A DNA stretch of 64,000 nt. Origin: a virus. The DNA lies in the IMG/VR virus record IMGVR_UViG_3300031963_000066, positions 1 to 64,000 of that record. One strand, 5' to 3'. Below the pieces are notes generated by a model, which did not search any database, was not told the origin of the DNA, and was given only the letters and a program-made list of their open reading frames with translations. Position 1 is the first letter of the stretch; every line of letters starts with the position of its first letter. Position numbers and translations under genes: made by a program. This document shows, piece after piece, positions 38,706 to 48,809 of this stretch.

Positions 38706-41700
38706 TAATATCATATGGAGCTGTTGGTACTGTTATAGTTCTTGCATAACCGTTTGTAATTCTCAAATCTGCAATGTAGCCAAGGGTACCGTAACCTGAC
38801 AAGCTACCGTCTTTTGAACCAATGTATATTGGAGCAGTTGTTGCAGTGCCAGTTTGTGTTCCGGAAATTGTTGCTGTTCCACCTGCAACACCATTTACAT
38901 AGAAGGTCATTGTTGTGCCACTACGAACATATGCTAAATGTGTCCATTGATTGGTGTAAACTGTTATTGTTCCAAAATAAGCTGTTGCATTATAATATTC
39001 CATTCTATAAGAACCAGATACTGCTGATGCCAATGGAGACAAACCAAGGTTCATTGCTGCACCTGTTGCACCAGCTTGTCTTGAATCCCAAAATCTCCAT
39101 CTTGTTATTGTGGCATCCGTTGGATATACCCAGCATTCAAATGTAAAGTCACCTGGGAATACTATAAGACTTGGTTGCGGTCTTACAGCAAGATAATCTG
39201 TTTTGGTTGCAAAGTACACAGATGAGAATCTTGAGTTATTGCTGCCTACAAAAGGTTCTAATGTGGTTATTTTTGCATCACCAGCTTTAGTAATAGTAAA
39301 TGCATTGGTTGAGTTGTCAATGAATCTATTGGATTGGCAGGTTAACAAGCTGGTGTTTGCTATTGCTGTTAATGGTGCAGTGGGTGGAGTAAATGCAGAG
39401 GTGTAGAGTCCAGTGCCTTTTACTATTCTAAAATTACTACAATGGCCAAAAGCATTGTTTGTACCACTAGCATTTTGTGTACCAAAATACAAGAATGTTA
39501 ATGTAAATGTGTAATTCCCCGAATCAGAATAATTTGTATTTACCTGCACTCCATTTGAAAATATTCTAGTTATTCCCGAATTTCTACAAATTGCTATATG
39601 GTTCCAAGTATCTTTAATTAACGCATTTGCTGTTGAAACTGTTCTTGTTGCAGCGGAAGCGCCATAAAATCCAATACTCATATTAGTGTTTTGCTGTACT
39701 AAAAATCTCCCCGAACTATTATTGTCATATATGTCAAGAAGGTATCGGGTAGTTCCTGAATCTAGTGGATAATACCACCATTCAACAGTAAAATCTCCTG
39801 TACCTAGTGCAAGATTTGAGTTTGGAGGGATAGTTAGGTAATCCCCAGTACCATCAAAGTATGCACTGTATGTATCATAGTATGGCGAATTGTTGGCCAC
39901 ATATCTTGAGGTACCAAAAGTTTCTATATTACTAATTCTCAATGCATCTGTTACTGATGGACCCACTGTACTTGCTAACAATAATGTAGTGTTTGATGTT
40001 ACTGGTGCTGGCCGGTTAGAAGGTACAAATGGTCCGGTGTATAGTGCTTGACCATTAGTCATTCTGAGGTTTGAAATATACCCTTGGAATGGACCGCTTA
40101 TAGCACCGGGCAAAGCGGCAGTTCCAATTCCGTGAATGGTTGATGTGTTGTATAACGTTCCCGTCTGTGTTGCGGTACCGATCACCACACCATTCACAAA
40201 AAATCTAACTAAATTTGAACTATCACGGGTAACAGCTACATGGTTCCAAACACCCTTTACATAAGCATTATTCACTCCTATGTTTGTGTTCCATGCAGAA
40301 CCGGTCGTACTTAAAACAGCTTGCATTTGATTTGAAGCGTTACCTCCATCACAGTCAACTCTAACTGATGCATATGCACCAGAAGTAGAATTAAATGCAA
40401 AAAGTGTTTGCTGTACGCCGGAAGTACTTGTATTGTAGAACCAACACTCCGCAGTAAATGTACCTGCAATTAATAATGATGCGGTGTAACTTGCATAATC
40501 TCCAGTGCCATCAAAATAAACACTGTTACCAAAAGTGTTTGCAGAATAATTTGTTGCATCACTAACAGTATCAGTAAATGGATTTTGTATGACAGGCTTT
40601 GCATTACCGTTGACTGTGATTGCAAATGCATTATTACTGTTGTCAATGAATGTGGTAGACTGACAGGTCAACAAACTAGTATTGGCAATTGCGGTTAGTG
40701 GTGTGGTAGATGGAGTAAAGTTTGAGGTGTAGACTGCGGTGCCGTTAACTACCCTAAAATTACTTAAATATCCGGTGAGTCCAAATGTTGATTGTCCGCC
40801 TATTTCTAAAGATTTATTTTCACTGACAATAGCAGAACTTGTTCCTGTACCAACAGAAGTTCCATTTACATAAAGTGTAAAGTTGGTTGAAGATTTTACT
40901 ACTGCAATATGATACCATATGTTTAAACCAAAGTTATGAGTTACGCTAACCACAGTTCCACTAGTTTGTGCAGTTCTCAAAGTTATGGTACCGTCACCCC
41001 ATAGATACAAATAGGGATTATAAGTAGTAACTCCACTAAACGTCCACAAATTATCGTTAGTTCCTGCACCAGGAAAAGCAGTAAAATAATACCATCCTTC
41101 TACGGTGAAGTTACCAGAAATATTAAAAGCCGACGATGATGCAACAGTCAAATAATCTCCAGTGCCATCAAAGTAACCACTATAACTTGCAGGTGTTACT
41201 GTTACTGAACTGAATGGGCTGAATTTTGAAACTGTTGATGCGCCATCACCGCCTTTTGTAATCACATTGTTGGCCGCAGAATAATCAACAAATCTATTTG
41301 AGTTACAAGTTAATAATATGGTGTTTGCGACTGGTAACAATGGATTAGTACTTGGTGTAAATGCTGCGGTGTATAGTGCGGTACCTTTTAGAATACGGAC
41401 ATTTGAAATGTAACCGTTAACTGGCCATAATGTATTGCTTAGTTGGCCAATATATAAAGTACTGCTAGTGTCTTGGTTTCCAGAATAAGTAGTACTTGCT
41501 GATTGAGTACCATTTATAAAGATTCGTAGAGTTGTTCCTGATCTACAAACAGCATAATGGTACCATGTTCCAGCAATAGGTGTGTGACTAGCAATTAAGA
41601 TTGATGTGTCACCGTTAATCCAATTTAATGTTGGACCGCTAGTGTTATCATACCTTAAAGCCCAACCACTCGATGCGCCAGCATATCGACTAATTATTCC

Positions 41701-44700
41701 TCTATCGGTCGTAGTAGAGGACCAATTTACCCAACATTCGACAGTAAAATCTCCGGTACCAAAATTAAATGAAGAACTGGTTGGTATACTCAAAAAATCA
41801 TTTGCACCATCAAAGTATGCACTCCATGAACTACCAAATGGGCTGAATGAACCTAAATTTGTATTTCCAAATCCTGTAACCACACTATTAATATTACTTT
41901 CATCAACTATTACTTTTGTATTTGAAGATAGGTTTGTCTGAGCTGTTAGTAACACTGTGTTGGCCACAGGTGTCAATGGTGCCCAAGAAGGAACAAATGC
42001 GCTGGTGTATAATCCAGTACCATTAACAACTCTTACATTGGACAAATATCCAGTCATAGATGAATCTCGAGCCGCCGATGCACCTACACTAATTCTAGTA
42101 CCATTACCTCTAGAACCAGATAGTGTTCTTACTGCGCCTGCTGAAGCACCATTTATAAATGCATACATGTTGGTGCCAGTTCTCGAAAAGGCCACATGTG
42201 TCCAAGTATTGAGTACCATGGCAATTGTTGTATATATATATTCTGTTGCATCTCCGAAAATACCATATTTTAACTGCCCTGATGCATTTGTCAATAAAGC
42301 AAATCTACCGGACACTTCAGTACCAAACGCAACAAGTGGTTGATTTGCTATAGATGATGTTAAGTACACCCACATTTCTACAGTAAAATCCGCAGGCAAA
42401 ATACCATTTGATGATTCCGCTCCCAAACAATCCCCAGTGCCATCAAAGTATACTGAACCTTCATTGCCAACTAAAGTAACTGTTGTTGTGTTTGCAAAAG
42501 GTCCGTTTCTTGCTGGACCTGCATTACCATTTGTAGTTATTGTAAGTGCATTACTAGAATTGTCAATTACTGTGTTTGCTTGAGCTGTTAAAAATGAAGC
42601 TGTAGTTCCAAATGGACTAAATGTGTTGGCAACTGCTGCATCACCAACTTTTGTAATTGTAAATGCATTGGTAGAATTATCAATTACTGTACTTGTTTTT
42701 GATTGACAGGTCAATAGACTGGTATTGGTAACTGCTGTTAGTGGTGTTGTGGATGGTGTGAATGTTGTGGTGTATACCGCAGTACCCCTTATCACTCTAA
42801 GATTGGAAATGTATCCCTGAACATAGTCGGCTGAACCGCCATTGCCTATCCAGACTGCGTCAGTTACTGTTCCTATATTGCCAGACAACGTTGATGTGCC
42901 AACACTTGTTCCGTTAAACCACAAAGTGATACCTGTTCCAGATCTAGTCAATGCCACATGGTACCATTGGTTTGCTGCTAGTGTAGCTGATGCAGAAATT
43001 GCTCCTGTTGATACGCTATTATTGAATATGGCCCTCATTGTTGAACCATTGTTCATTTGAAGCATCCAGCCCCACACATTGAAGCCCGGATATTGTCCTA
43101 CTATTACCTGATATCCTGTTACCTTTTCTAGATATACCCAACATTCTACAGTAAAATCAGCTGTGAATTGGAATGCCGCATTTCCCGGAACACTCAAATA
43201 ATCTCCAGTACCATCAAAGTACATGCTGGACCCATTTGTCGGCACCGCTATTAATGCTGCTGTATTTGCAGATGATGATTGTGTGATTGCTAACGGACTG
43301 GTAGGAACAGTAAAGTTGCCGGTGTATACTGCGGTGCCTTTAACTATTCTATAATTTGAAATGTATCCTATCCATAGATATGAAGTACTATAATAGCCAC
43401 CCAACACAACATGTGTGCCAGTATAATTAGTTGTATCTGTAATTGATCCACTAGAGCCAATGCTAGTCTCTAACACGCCATTGATATAAAGTTTAGTAAC
43501 TCCGGACGCACGAACTAAAGCAAGATGCGTCCAAGTGTTAAATATCAGTTTGTTTGTGCTTGTTGTGTGTGTAGTATTTACTGCGTACACAGTTATTGCG
43601 TTACTGGTAAAAATATTTAAAGCTAAACTATTTGCGGCACTTGCTTTAAATCCACCAGCAGTATCTGACTGTTGAAAAATGCCTTGGTTTGCACCAGAGT
43701 TAGGATAAACCCAAAACTCAATAGTGAAATCACCTGTACCAAATGCAAATGCAGAATTCGATGGTATTGTTAAATAATCCCCAGTGCCATCAAAATACAT
43801 ACTGTAATTATTTGCAGCAGGCACAGTGACTGTTGTTGGTGTACCATTGAATGGGCTAAATGGATTAACTTTTGTGTCACCACCCTTTAAGATTGTAAAG
43901 TTATTATTTGAATTGTCAATTAGTTTGTTGGATTGGCAAGTTAATAAACTGGTGTTGGCCACATATGTTAGTGGTGAAGTTGATAGAGTTGTATTTGCGG
44001 TATATAATGCGGTGCCATTTATAAATCTAAGATTAGAAATATAACCGTTAAATCCAAATGCTGTGCCGCTATTATAACCTATGTATGTTGTGCCGCCTGT
44101 TGTTAAAGAAGTTGCATAAGTTTGTGTTGTACCTACTTGTAATCCGTTGATAAAGAAATAAACAGACGAACCGTTTCGAGTAATAGCAATATGATTCCAT
44201 GTTCCTAAAGTAATTGATCCTGCGGTTACTGCCACACCCCAAGAACCACCCGGACCCATCAACCATTGTACAGTTTGATCGGATAACACTTGTACACGAA
44301 CTGCTCCATATCCCGAACTAGCCGTGTCAGAAATATTAAAAATTGATTGTTGTGTTGCTGAACTGGTATTGATCCATGCTTCTACTGTAAAACTATTGGT
44401 ACCAATATTAAAAGCGGCATTGGTCAATATGGCTAAATAATCACCAGTACCATCAAAGTAGTTACTGTAATAACCTTCTTTAAAAGGATGAAATTCATTT
44501 GGCTTTGTGTCTGCAACAACCACAACTTCATTATTAAATGTACTTAAATCTGTATTGAATGTGTTTCCATTTGGTACCGGATTTGCACTCATTAACAATG
44601 ATGCATATTTCCAAAACAAGTCACCAGGAAGATTGATTGTCCAGTTCAAATATCTTGTTGCAGTTCTACTTGTTGTATTTGCTGTTGCAGTTATGATTGA

Positions 44701-45549
44701 TGTATTACTTGCAACAACTGTTGGTGTACCAGAAATTATACCAGTAGAGGTATTCATTGACAATCCAGTTGGCAATCCACTGGAAGTATACAGTACACCA
44801 TATCCGGCCGCAGAAGTTGCAACTACTGTCACATTTGATATTGGTAAATTTTGTGTTGCACTAGTTGTTGTGTTGTTTGCTGGTGATGAGAATGAAACAA
44901 CATCAGTATTAATCGTCAAACTAAAAGAACGAACAGAATCTTGATTTTGTGCATCAGTTGCTTGTACAGTAAACGAATATGTTGTACTTGAACCATCCAC
45001 AGGTGCAGTACCAGAAATTGTGCCACCAGAACTTAGTGTCGAACCTGAAGGTAAAGAACCAGAAGATAATGCATATGTAATTGGTGCATCACCTGTTGCA
45101 ACAACTGTTGTGCTGATTGCGGTTGTTTCGTATACAGTACCTAATGAACCAGCTGCTGTGGTAAATGTTGGTACACCAGAATATACCAAACCTGGTACAA
45201 GGATACCAGTACCACCATTTGCATTGGTAACAAAAACGGTATAACTACCAGAACCTAATGCGGGAGAACTAAATGTAAGGCGTCCAGAATCCAGGAATGT
45301 TACTGCACCTATCGTAGTAGACCCAACCAAAACGGTTGCACCTGGTGCGAAACCTGACCCATACAAAACGATAACTTGATTGCCTGCTGGGTCTGCTGCG
45401 GTATCATTTGTGTCAACATAAGATCCATCAGTTACCGCAAAACGGGTAACAGTAGGTACCAGGAAAGTTTGTTGGTTAAAATGTTCACCAACTGTAATAA
45501 ATCCTGTTGAATCTTTTGCTCTCTTGCCTCTGACACCGGCATTAAACAT
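38701..45549 (-). CDS. Giant LamG-repeat virion adhesin
   Basis: A 2282-residue protein. Residues about 30-125 are an IPT/TIG-like domain (VIVLYGSGFAPGATVLVG). About 130-320 are Ig-like domains of the He_PIG kind (ALSSGSLPSGSTLSSGGTISG). Then nine concanavalin/LamG-like domains of roughly 210 residues follow. Each opens with YFDGTGDYL or a variant, has a WNHIA or WYHVA segment, FINGxxVGT, GYISNLRxxNGTALYT and SLLTCQSxxxIDNSxNxFTI. Such domains bind glycans, so host-surface binding is likely. The ATG at 45549 overlaps the previous stop (TGATG), with GAGGAG upstream; an adjacent TTG is ignored. The ninth domain has a degenerate opening (YFATKTDYL). Confidence 0.85.
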   Translation of the reverse strand: MFNAGVRGKRAKDSTGFITVGEHFNQQTFLVPTVTRFAVTDGSYVDTNDTAADPAGNQVIVLYGSGFAPGATVLVGSTTIGAVTFLDSGRLTFSSPALGSGSYTVFVTNANGGTGILVPGLVYSGVPTFTTAAGSLGTVYETTAISTTVVATGDAPITYALSSGSLPSGSTLSSGGTISGTAPVDGSSTTYSFTVQATDAQNQDSVRSFSLTINTDVVSFSSPANNTTTSATQNLPISNVTVVATSAAGYGVLYTSSGLPTGLSMNTSTGIISGTPTVVASNTSIITATANTTSRTATRYLNWTINLPGDLFWKYASLLMSANPVPNGNTFNTDLSTFNNEVVVVADTKPNEFHPFKEGYYSNYFDGTGDYLAILTNAAFNIGTNSFTVEAWINTSSATQQSIFNISDTASSGYGAVRVQVLSDQTVQWLMGPGGSWGVAVTAGSITLGTWNHIAITRNGSSVYFFINGLQVGTTQTYATSLTTGGTTYIGYNSGTAFGFNGYISNLRFINGTALYTANTTLSTSPLTYVANTSLLTCQSNKLIDNSNNNFTILKGGDTKVNPFSPFNGTPTTVTVPAANNYSMYFDGTGDYLTIPSNSAFAFGTGDFTIEFWVYPNSGANQGIFQQSDTAGGFKASAANSLALNIFTSNAITVYAVNTTHTTSTNKLIFNTWTHLALVRASGVTKLYINGVLETSIGSSGSITDTTNYTGTHVVLGGYYSTSYLWIGYISNYRIVKGTAVYTGNFTVPTSPLAITQSSSANTAALIAVPTNGSSMYFDGTGDYLSVPGNAAFQFTADFTVECWVYLEKVTGYQVIVGQYPGFNVWGWMLQMNNGSTMRAIFNNSVSTGAISASATLAANQWYHVALTRSGTGITLWFNGTSVGTSTLSGNIGTVTDAVWIGNGGSADYVQGYISNLRVIRGTAVYTTTFTPSTTPLTAVTNTSLLTCQSKTSTVIDNSTNAFTITKVGDAAVANTFSPFGTTASFLTAQANTVIDNSSNALTITTNGNAGPARNGPFANTTTVTLVGNEGSVYFDGTGDCLGAESSNGILPADFTVEMWVYLTSSIANQPLVAFGTEVSGRFALLTNASGQLKYGIFGDATEYIYTTIAMVLNTWTHVAFSRTGTNMYAFINGASAGAVRTLSGSRGNGTRISVGASAARDSSMTGYLSNVRVVNGTGLYTSAFVPSWAPLTPVANTVLLTAQTNLSSNTKVIVDESNINSVVTGFGNTNLGSFSPFGSSWSAYFDGANDFLSIPTSSSFNFGTGDFTVECWVNWSSTTTDRGIISRYAGASSGWALRYDNTSGPTLNWINGDTSILIASHTPIAGTWYHYAVCRSGTTLRIFINGTQSASTTYSGNQDTSSTLYIGQLSNTLWPVNGYISNVRILKGTALYTAAFTPSTNPLLPVANTILLTCNSNRFVDYSAANNVITKGGDGASTVSKFSPFSSVTVTPASYSGYFDGTGDYLTVASSSAFNISGNFTVEGWYYFTAFPGAGTNDNLWTFSGVTTYNPYLYLWGDGTITLRTAQTSGTVVSVTHNFGLNIWYHIAVVKSSTNFTLYVNGTSVGTGTSSAIVSENKSLEIGGQSTFGLTGYLSNFRVVNGTAVYTSNFTPSTTPLTAIANTSLLTCQSTTFIDNSNNAFAITVNGNAKPVIQNPFTDTVSDATNYSANTFGNSVYFDGTGDYASYTASLLIAGTFTAECWFYNTSTSGVQQTLFAFNSTSGAYASVRVDCDGGNASNQMQAVLSTTGSAWNTNIGVNNAYVKGVWNHVAVTRDSSNLVRFFVNGVVIGTATQTGTLYNTSTIHGIGTAALPGAISGPFQGYISNLRMTNGQALYTGPFVPSNRPAPVTSNTTLLLASTVGPSVTDALRISNIETFGTSRYVANNSPYYDTYSAYFDGTGDYLTIPPNSNLALGTGDFTVEWWYYPLDSGTTRYLLDIYDNNSSGRFLVQQNTNMSIGFYGASAATRTVSTANALIKDTWNHIAICRNSGITRIFSNGVQVNTNYSDSGNYTFTLTFLYFGTQNASGTNNAFGHCSNFRIVKGTGLYTSAFTPPTAPLTAIANTSLLTCQSNRFIDNSTNAFTITKAGDAKITTLEPFVGSNNSRFSSVYFATKTDYLAVRPQPSLIVFPGDFTFECWVYPTDATITRWRFWDSRQAGATGAAMNLGLSPLASAVSGSYRMEYYNATAYFGTITVYTNQWTHLAYVRSGTTMTFYVNGVAGGTATISGTQTGTATTAPIYIGSKDGSLSGYGTLGYIADLRITNGYARTITVPTAPYDIK

Positions 45550-45908
45550 CAACTGATCTCCTCAAACGAACACACTGCTTGTAATATACTATTGGTACTG
45601 GCCGTTAATCTCAATTCATCACCTTCTAACAGATAAATGGAAAGTGTTTTGTCAATGGCTGTGAAAGATGTATCTGCTGCAACCGAAATGGTACTGACCA
45701 ATTTATATGCAGTCGCACTTCTATACAAATCAACTGTTATGTCCGCTGCACTGGTTCCATGAATATTGGAAATAATCAAAGAATTAATTTTTAATATTTT
45801 ACCACTGGATGAAGGATTGTTTGCAATAGAAGTCGCCGATGTTGTCACCGATTGTACTTGTGTGTTTCCATTAATTGTTGTTAGTGCTGCTATGTTTGGG
45901 TTTGCCAT
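45549..45908 (-). CDS. Small beta virion protein, paralogue group
   Basis: A 119-residue beta protein starting MANPNIAALTTINGNTQVQSVTTSATSI. The middle ILKINSLIISNIHGTSAADITVDLYR and a C-terminal strand ending VCSFEEIS resemble those at 48454-48780 (TVIGMTIANILNTTITANVIL). It ends directly on the start of the LamG gene, so the two are probably made and assembled together. Confidence 0.65.
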   Translation of the reverse strand: MANPNIAALTTINGNTQVQSVTTSATSIANNPSSSGKILKINSLIISNIHGTSAADITVDLYRSATAYKLVSTISVAADTSFTAIDKTLSIYLLEGDELRLTASTNSILQAVCSFEEIS

Positions 45909-45917
45909 TTTAAATCC

Positions 45918-48452
45918 TTAGAATCCGAAAACAATCGACATTGCAATTGCCTTTGATAATGATGTGCCACCTGTATTTGCTTGTGAGAATGCTGCATTGG
46001 CTTGAATGAATGCAGCATTTGCGGTGCTTCTAGCATATGTATCCGCACCGCCACCAGTATTTGCTTGTGCAAAGGCCGCATTAGCTTGTGAGTATGCTGC
46101 ATTCGCCTGGTTAAATGCAGAACTGGAACTAGAACCAGAATTTGCAGTAGCGAATGCAGCATTAGCTTGTGCGTATGCTAAGTTTGCAGTATTTGCTGCA
46201 TAAGGGTCTAGAGCACCACCGCCTGTTATCGTGGTCACTTCTACATTTGCACCATTTTCAAATGTACTATCGAATGTTACTACATTACCAGAAACAGTAT
46301 ATGTGTCTCTAAGCTGTGTGATACCATCTACAACAGCAATTATATAATTTTCACTTGTTGGTGATGTACTTAAAGTGAATGTTGTTGTTCCACCATTTGC
46401 AGTAAATCTATCAGAATAAATTGATACTGGTGTTCCTGATCCGCCACCAGTATTAGCTGCCGCAAAAGCTGCATTTGCCTGAGCAAAGGCTGCATTAGCA
46501 TAAAGACTTACGGAGTTAGCAGTACCAAATGCTCCGTTAGCATATGTTCCTGCACTGGTTGCCTTAGCATCAACTGTATTAGCATATCCTATTGCATCGT
46601 TGGCATAACCAGATGCAGAATTAGCCGCACCAAATGCTCCGTTTGCATATAAACTTGCCGAGTTTGCGGCATCAAAGGCCGAGTTTGCCTGATTAAATGC
46701 AAAGCTGGCACTAGAACCAGAATTCGCAGCAGCAAAGGCCGCATTGGCATATAGGCTGGCTGAATTGGCTGCACCAAAAGCAGAATTTGACTGCAAGAAG
46801 GCACTGTTAGCATAATTAGATGCCGAGTTAGAAGAACCGAATGCACCGTTAGCAAATGTTCCAGCAGAGTTGGCCGAATCAAATACACTATTCACATAAG
46901 GCAATACATCAATGCCTTTGATTGTAATCGTTGTTGATTTTAGGTTTGCTTTTAATGTTGCAATCTTAAATGATGCATCATTAATATTGATGTTGTTATC
47001 ACCACCAATTTCTGGTGTATATTCTTCAAAGAGCTGCCATTCTTTTGTGCCAGAATCTCTTATTAGTCCGGTGTGTGCATTGACACCATTGTTATAGTGG
47101 GATGCAAAACCAATATCTAAAATATCACCGGTGTAATTTCCGGTACCCATGATAAACAAAGTATCGTTTGCAACAATCTGTGTTGAACTGGTACTAAATG
47201 TATTGCCTAATATACTCAAGTTACCAGTAATAGAAACATCACCAGAAATGGTACCACCAGATGTATTAAATTTTAGGTTGGCTGTTGTAAAAGCACCATT
47301 GGCATAATTAGAAGCAGAGTTGGCTGCCGCAAAAGCACTATTGGCATAATTAGATGCTGAATTAGAAGCATCAAATGCTGCGTTTGCCTGGTTAAATGCA
47401 AAACCAGAACTTGAACCGGAGTTGGCTGCAGCAAATGCTGCATTAGCATATAGACCTGCACTTGTGGCTTTTCCATCTGCTGTATTAGCTGTTGTGAAGG
47501 CACCGTTGGCGTATAAACTGGCTGAATTGGATGAACCAAAAGATGCATTGGCCTGTGCAAAGGCACCATTTGCATACAAACTTGCTGAGTTGGCCACCGC
47601 ATATGCAGATATAGCAACATTACTTCCAACATTTGCGGTGTATTGAACAGTTCCGTCAGCAAATGTGATGCCGTTTGCACTTGTTCCATTTATAGTTAAT
47701 GCACCACCTATGGTTACATTTCCACCTATACCCGCACTACCAGTAACAACTATTGCACCACTGGTTGTCGTTGAAGAATTTGTTGTGTTTGTAAAGTAGG
47801 TTGTTTCTGTGAATGTTACAACACCAGTTACATTACCTCCAGTTTTAGGTAATGCATTATTGGCTGTTATGAAAGCACTATTAGCATACGATGAAGCCGA
47901 ATTGGCTGCATCAAATGCGGCATTGGCTTGATTAAAAGCAAAGCTGGCACTAGAACCAGAATTCGCTGCAGCGAATGCCGCATTGGCTCTATCGAATGCT
48001 GAGTTTGAATTATCTGTAACTACTGGTACATTACTTAACAATTCACGAACTTGTATCACCGATCCGGTACTTGGTGCAGTTGTGAAAGTTAATGTTGTAC
48101 CACTTACACTATAATCAACTATTGGATTTTGTGTAATACCATTATCAAAAACAAGAATACTATTTGATGTAGTATTAGCTGTTACTGTAAATGCGGTTGT
48201 ACTACCATCACCAGTAAATGTTCTTGTCAAATAATACAATGAAGCAGTATTACTACTTGTGATAATTGCATCATAAGCCAAGTTGGCTTGACTGAAAGCA
48301 CCATTGGCATATATACTTGCTGAGTTTGCTGCACCAAAAGCCCCATTGGCAAATGAAGATGCTGAGTTAGCAGTTACAAATGCACCATTGGCAATTGAAC
48401 TGGCTACCCTTACATCCTTCTTACTTTGGCTGCCAATGTAGGTGAATTGCAT
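45918..48452 (-). CDS. Long heptad-repeat tail fibre
   Basis: An 844-residue protein. It alternates Ala/Asn heptad tracts (about 20-60, 155-200, 285-390, 520-640, 715-840) with beta modules. One module is YLTRTFTGDGSTTAFTVT...VDYSVSGTTLTF (about 70-145), of a type common in phage fibres; a second copy, FTANGGTTTFTL...DTYTVSGNVVTFD, lies near 650-700. A third is GSAGIGGNVTIGGALTINGTSANGITFADGT. DIGFASHYNNGVNAHTGLIRD near 450 is a module shared with the 50170-52092 fibre. A trimeric shaft with several knobs is likely. Confidence 0.8.
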   Translation of the reverse strand: MQFTYIGSQSKKDVRVASSIANGAFVTANSASSFANGAFGAANSASIYANGAFSQANLAYDAIITSSNTASLYYLTRTFTGDGSTTAFTVTANTTSNSILVFDNGITQNPIVDYSVSGTTLTFTTAPSTGSVIQVRELLSNVPVVTDNSNSAFDRANAAFAAANSGSSASFAFNQANAAFDAANSASSYANSAFITANNALPKTGGNVTGVVTFTETTYFTNTTNSSTTTSGAIVVTGSAGIGGNVTIGGALTINGTSANGITFADGTVQYTANVGSNVAISAYAVANSASLYANGAFAQANASFGSSNSASLYANGAFTTANTADGKATSAGLYANAAFAAANSGSSSGFAFNQANAAFDASNSASNYANSAFAAANSASNYANGAFTTANLKFNTSGGTISGDVSITGNLSILGNTFSTSSTQIVANDTLFIMGTGNYTGDILDIGFASHYNNGVNAHTGLIRDSGTKEWQLFEEYTPEIGGDNNININDASFKIATLKANLKSTTITIKGIDVLPYVNSVFDSANSAGTFANGAFGSSNSASNYANSAFLQSNSAFGAANSASLYANAAFAAANSGSSASFAFNQANSAFDAANSASLYANGAFGAANSASGYANDAIGYANTVDAKATSAGTYANGAFGTANSVSLYANAAFAQANAAFAAANTGGGSGTPVSIYSDRFTANGGTTTFTLSTSPTSENYIIAVVDGITQLRDTYTVSGNVVTFDSTFENGANVEVTTITGGGALDPYAANTANLAYAQANAAFATANSGSSSSSAFNQANAAYSQANAAFAQANTGGGADTYARSTANAAFIQANAAFSQANTGGTSLSKAIAMSIVFGF

Positions 48453-48453
48453 G

Positions 48454-48780
48454 TTATGTTATTTCCAATAAACTTACAATAACATCGGCTGCCGAAGCAT
48501 TACTTGTCGAAACTTTAAGTACATCTGCGGCTTCCATAACCAATTTTTGTTCACCACCAATTGTAATCAGTGAATTGCCTGGTTCAATCTCAGCCATCTT
48601 AACCATATAGTAATCTGATCCACCAGAAGTCAATATCACATTGGCTGTTATGGTTGTGTTTAGTATGTTTGCGATTGTCATACCAATAACTGTAGTAGAT
48701 ACACCAGAATTAGCAGTATAGATGGTTTCTGCCGATGTTCCGACTGCTGCTCGTAGTTGATTTTTAAAAGTATTTGCCAT
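48454..48780 (-). CDS. Small beta virion protein, paralogue group
   Basis: A 108-residue protein starting MANTFKNQLRAAVGTSAETIYTANSGVSTTVIGMTIANI. Strands and 'PGNSLI..GGEQKLVMEAADVLKV' resemble small phage tail proteins of the kind found before fibre genes. It has a late box and AAGGA ribosome site, and is followed one base later by the long heptad fibre. Confidence 0.65.
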   Translation of the reverse strand: MANTFKNQLRAAVGTSAETIYTANSGVSTTVIGMTIANILNTTITANVILTSGGSDYYMVKMAEIEPGNSLITIGGEQKLVMEAADVLKVSTSNASAADVIVSLLEIT

Positions 48781-48798
48781 TTAAATTTCCTTATCCTT

Positions 48799-48806
48799 TA
48801 TTTATT
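48799..48806 (-). promoter_or_regulatory. Late promoter
   Basis: AATAAATA, about 20 bases before the ATG at 48780; AAGGAAA follows as ribosome site. Confidence 0.7.
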
Positions 48807-48809
48807 TCA

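Noticed and set aside
41606-45244. Several 70-145 codon plus-strand frames over the LamG gene
   Set aside because: All are antisense to a clear protein with nine conserved domains; they recur with the domain period and have no start signals.
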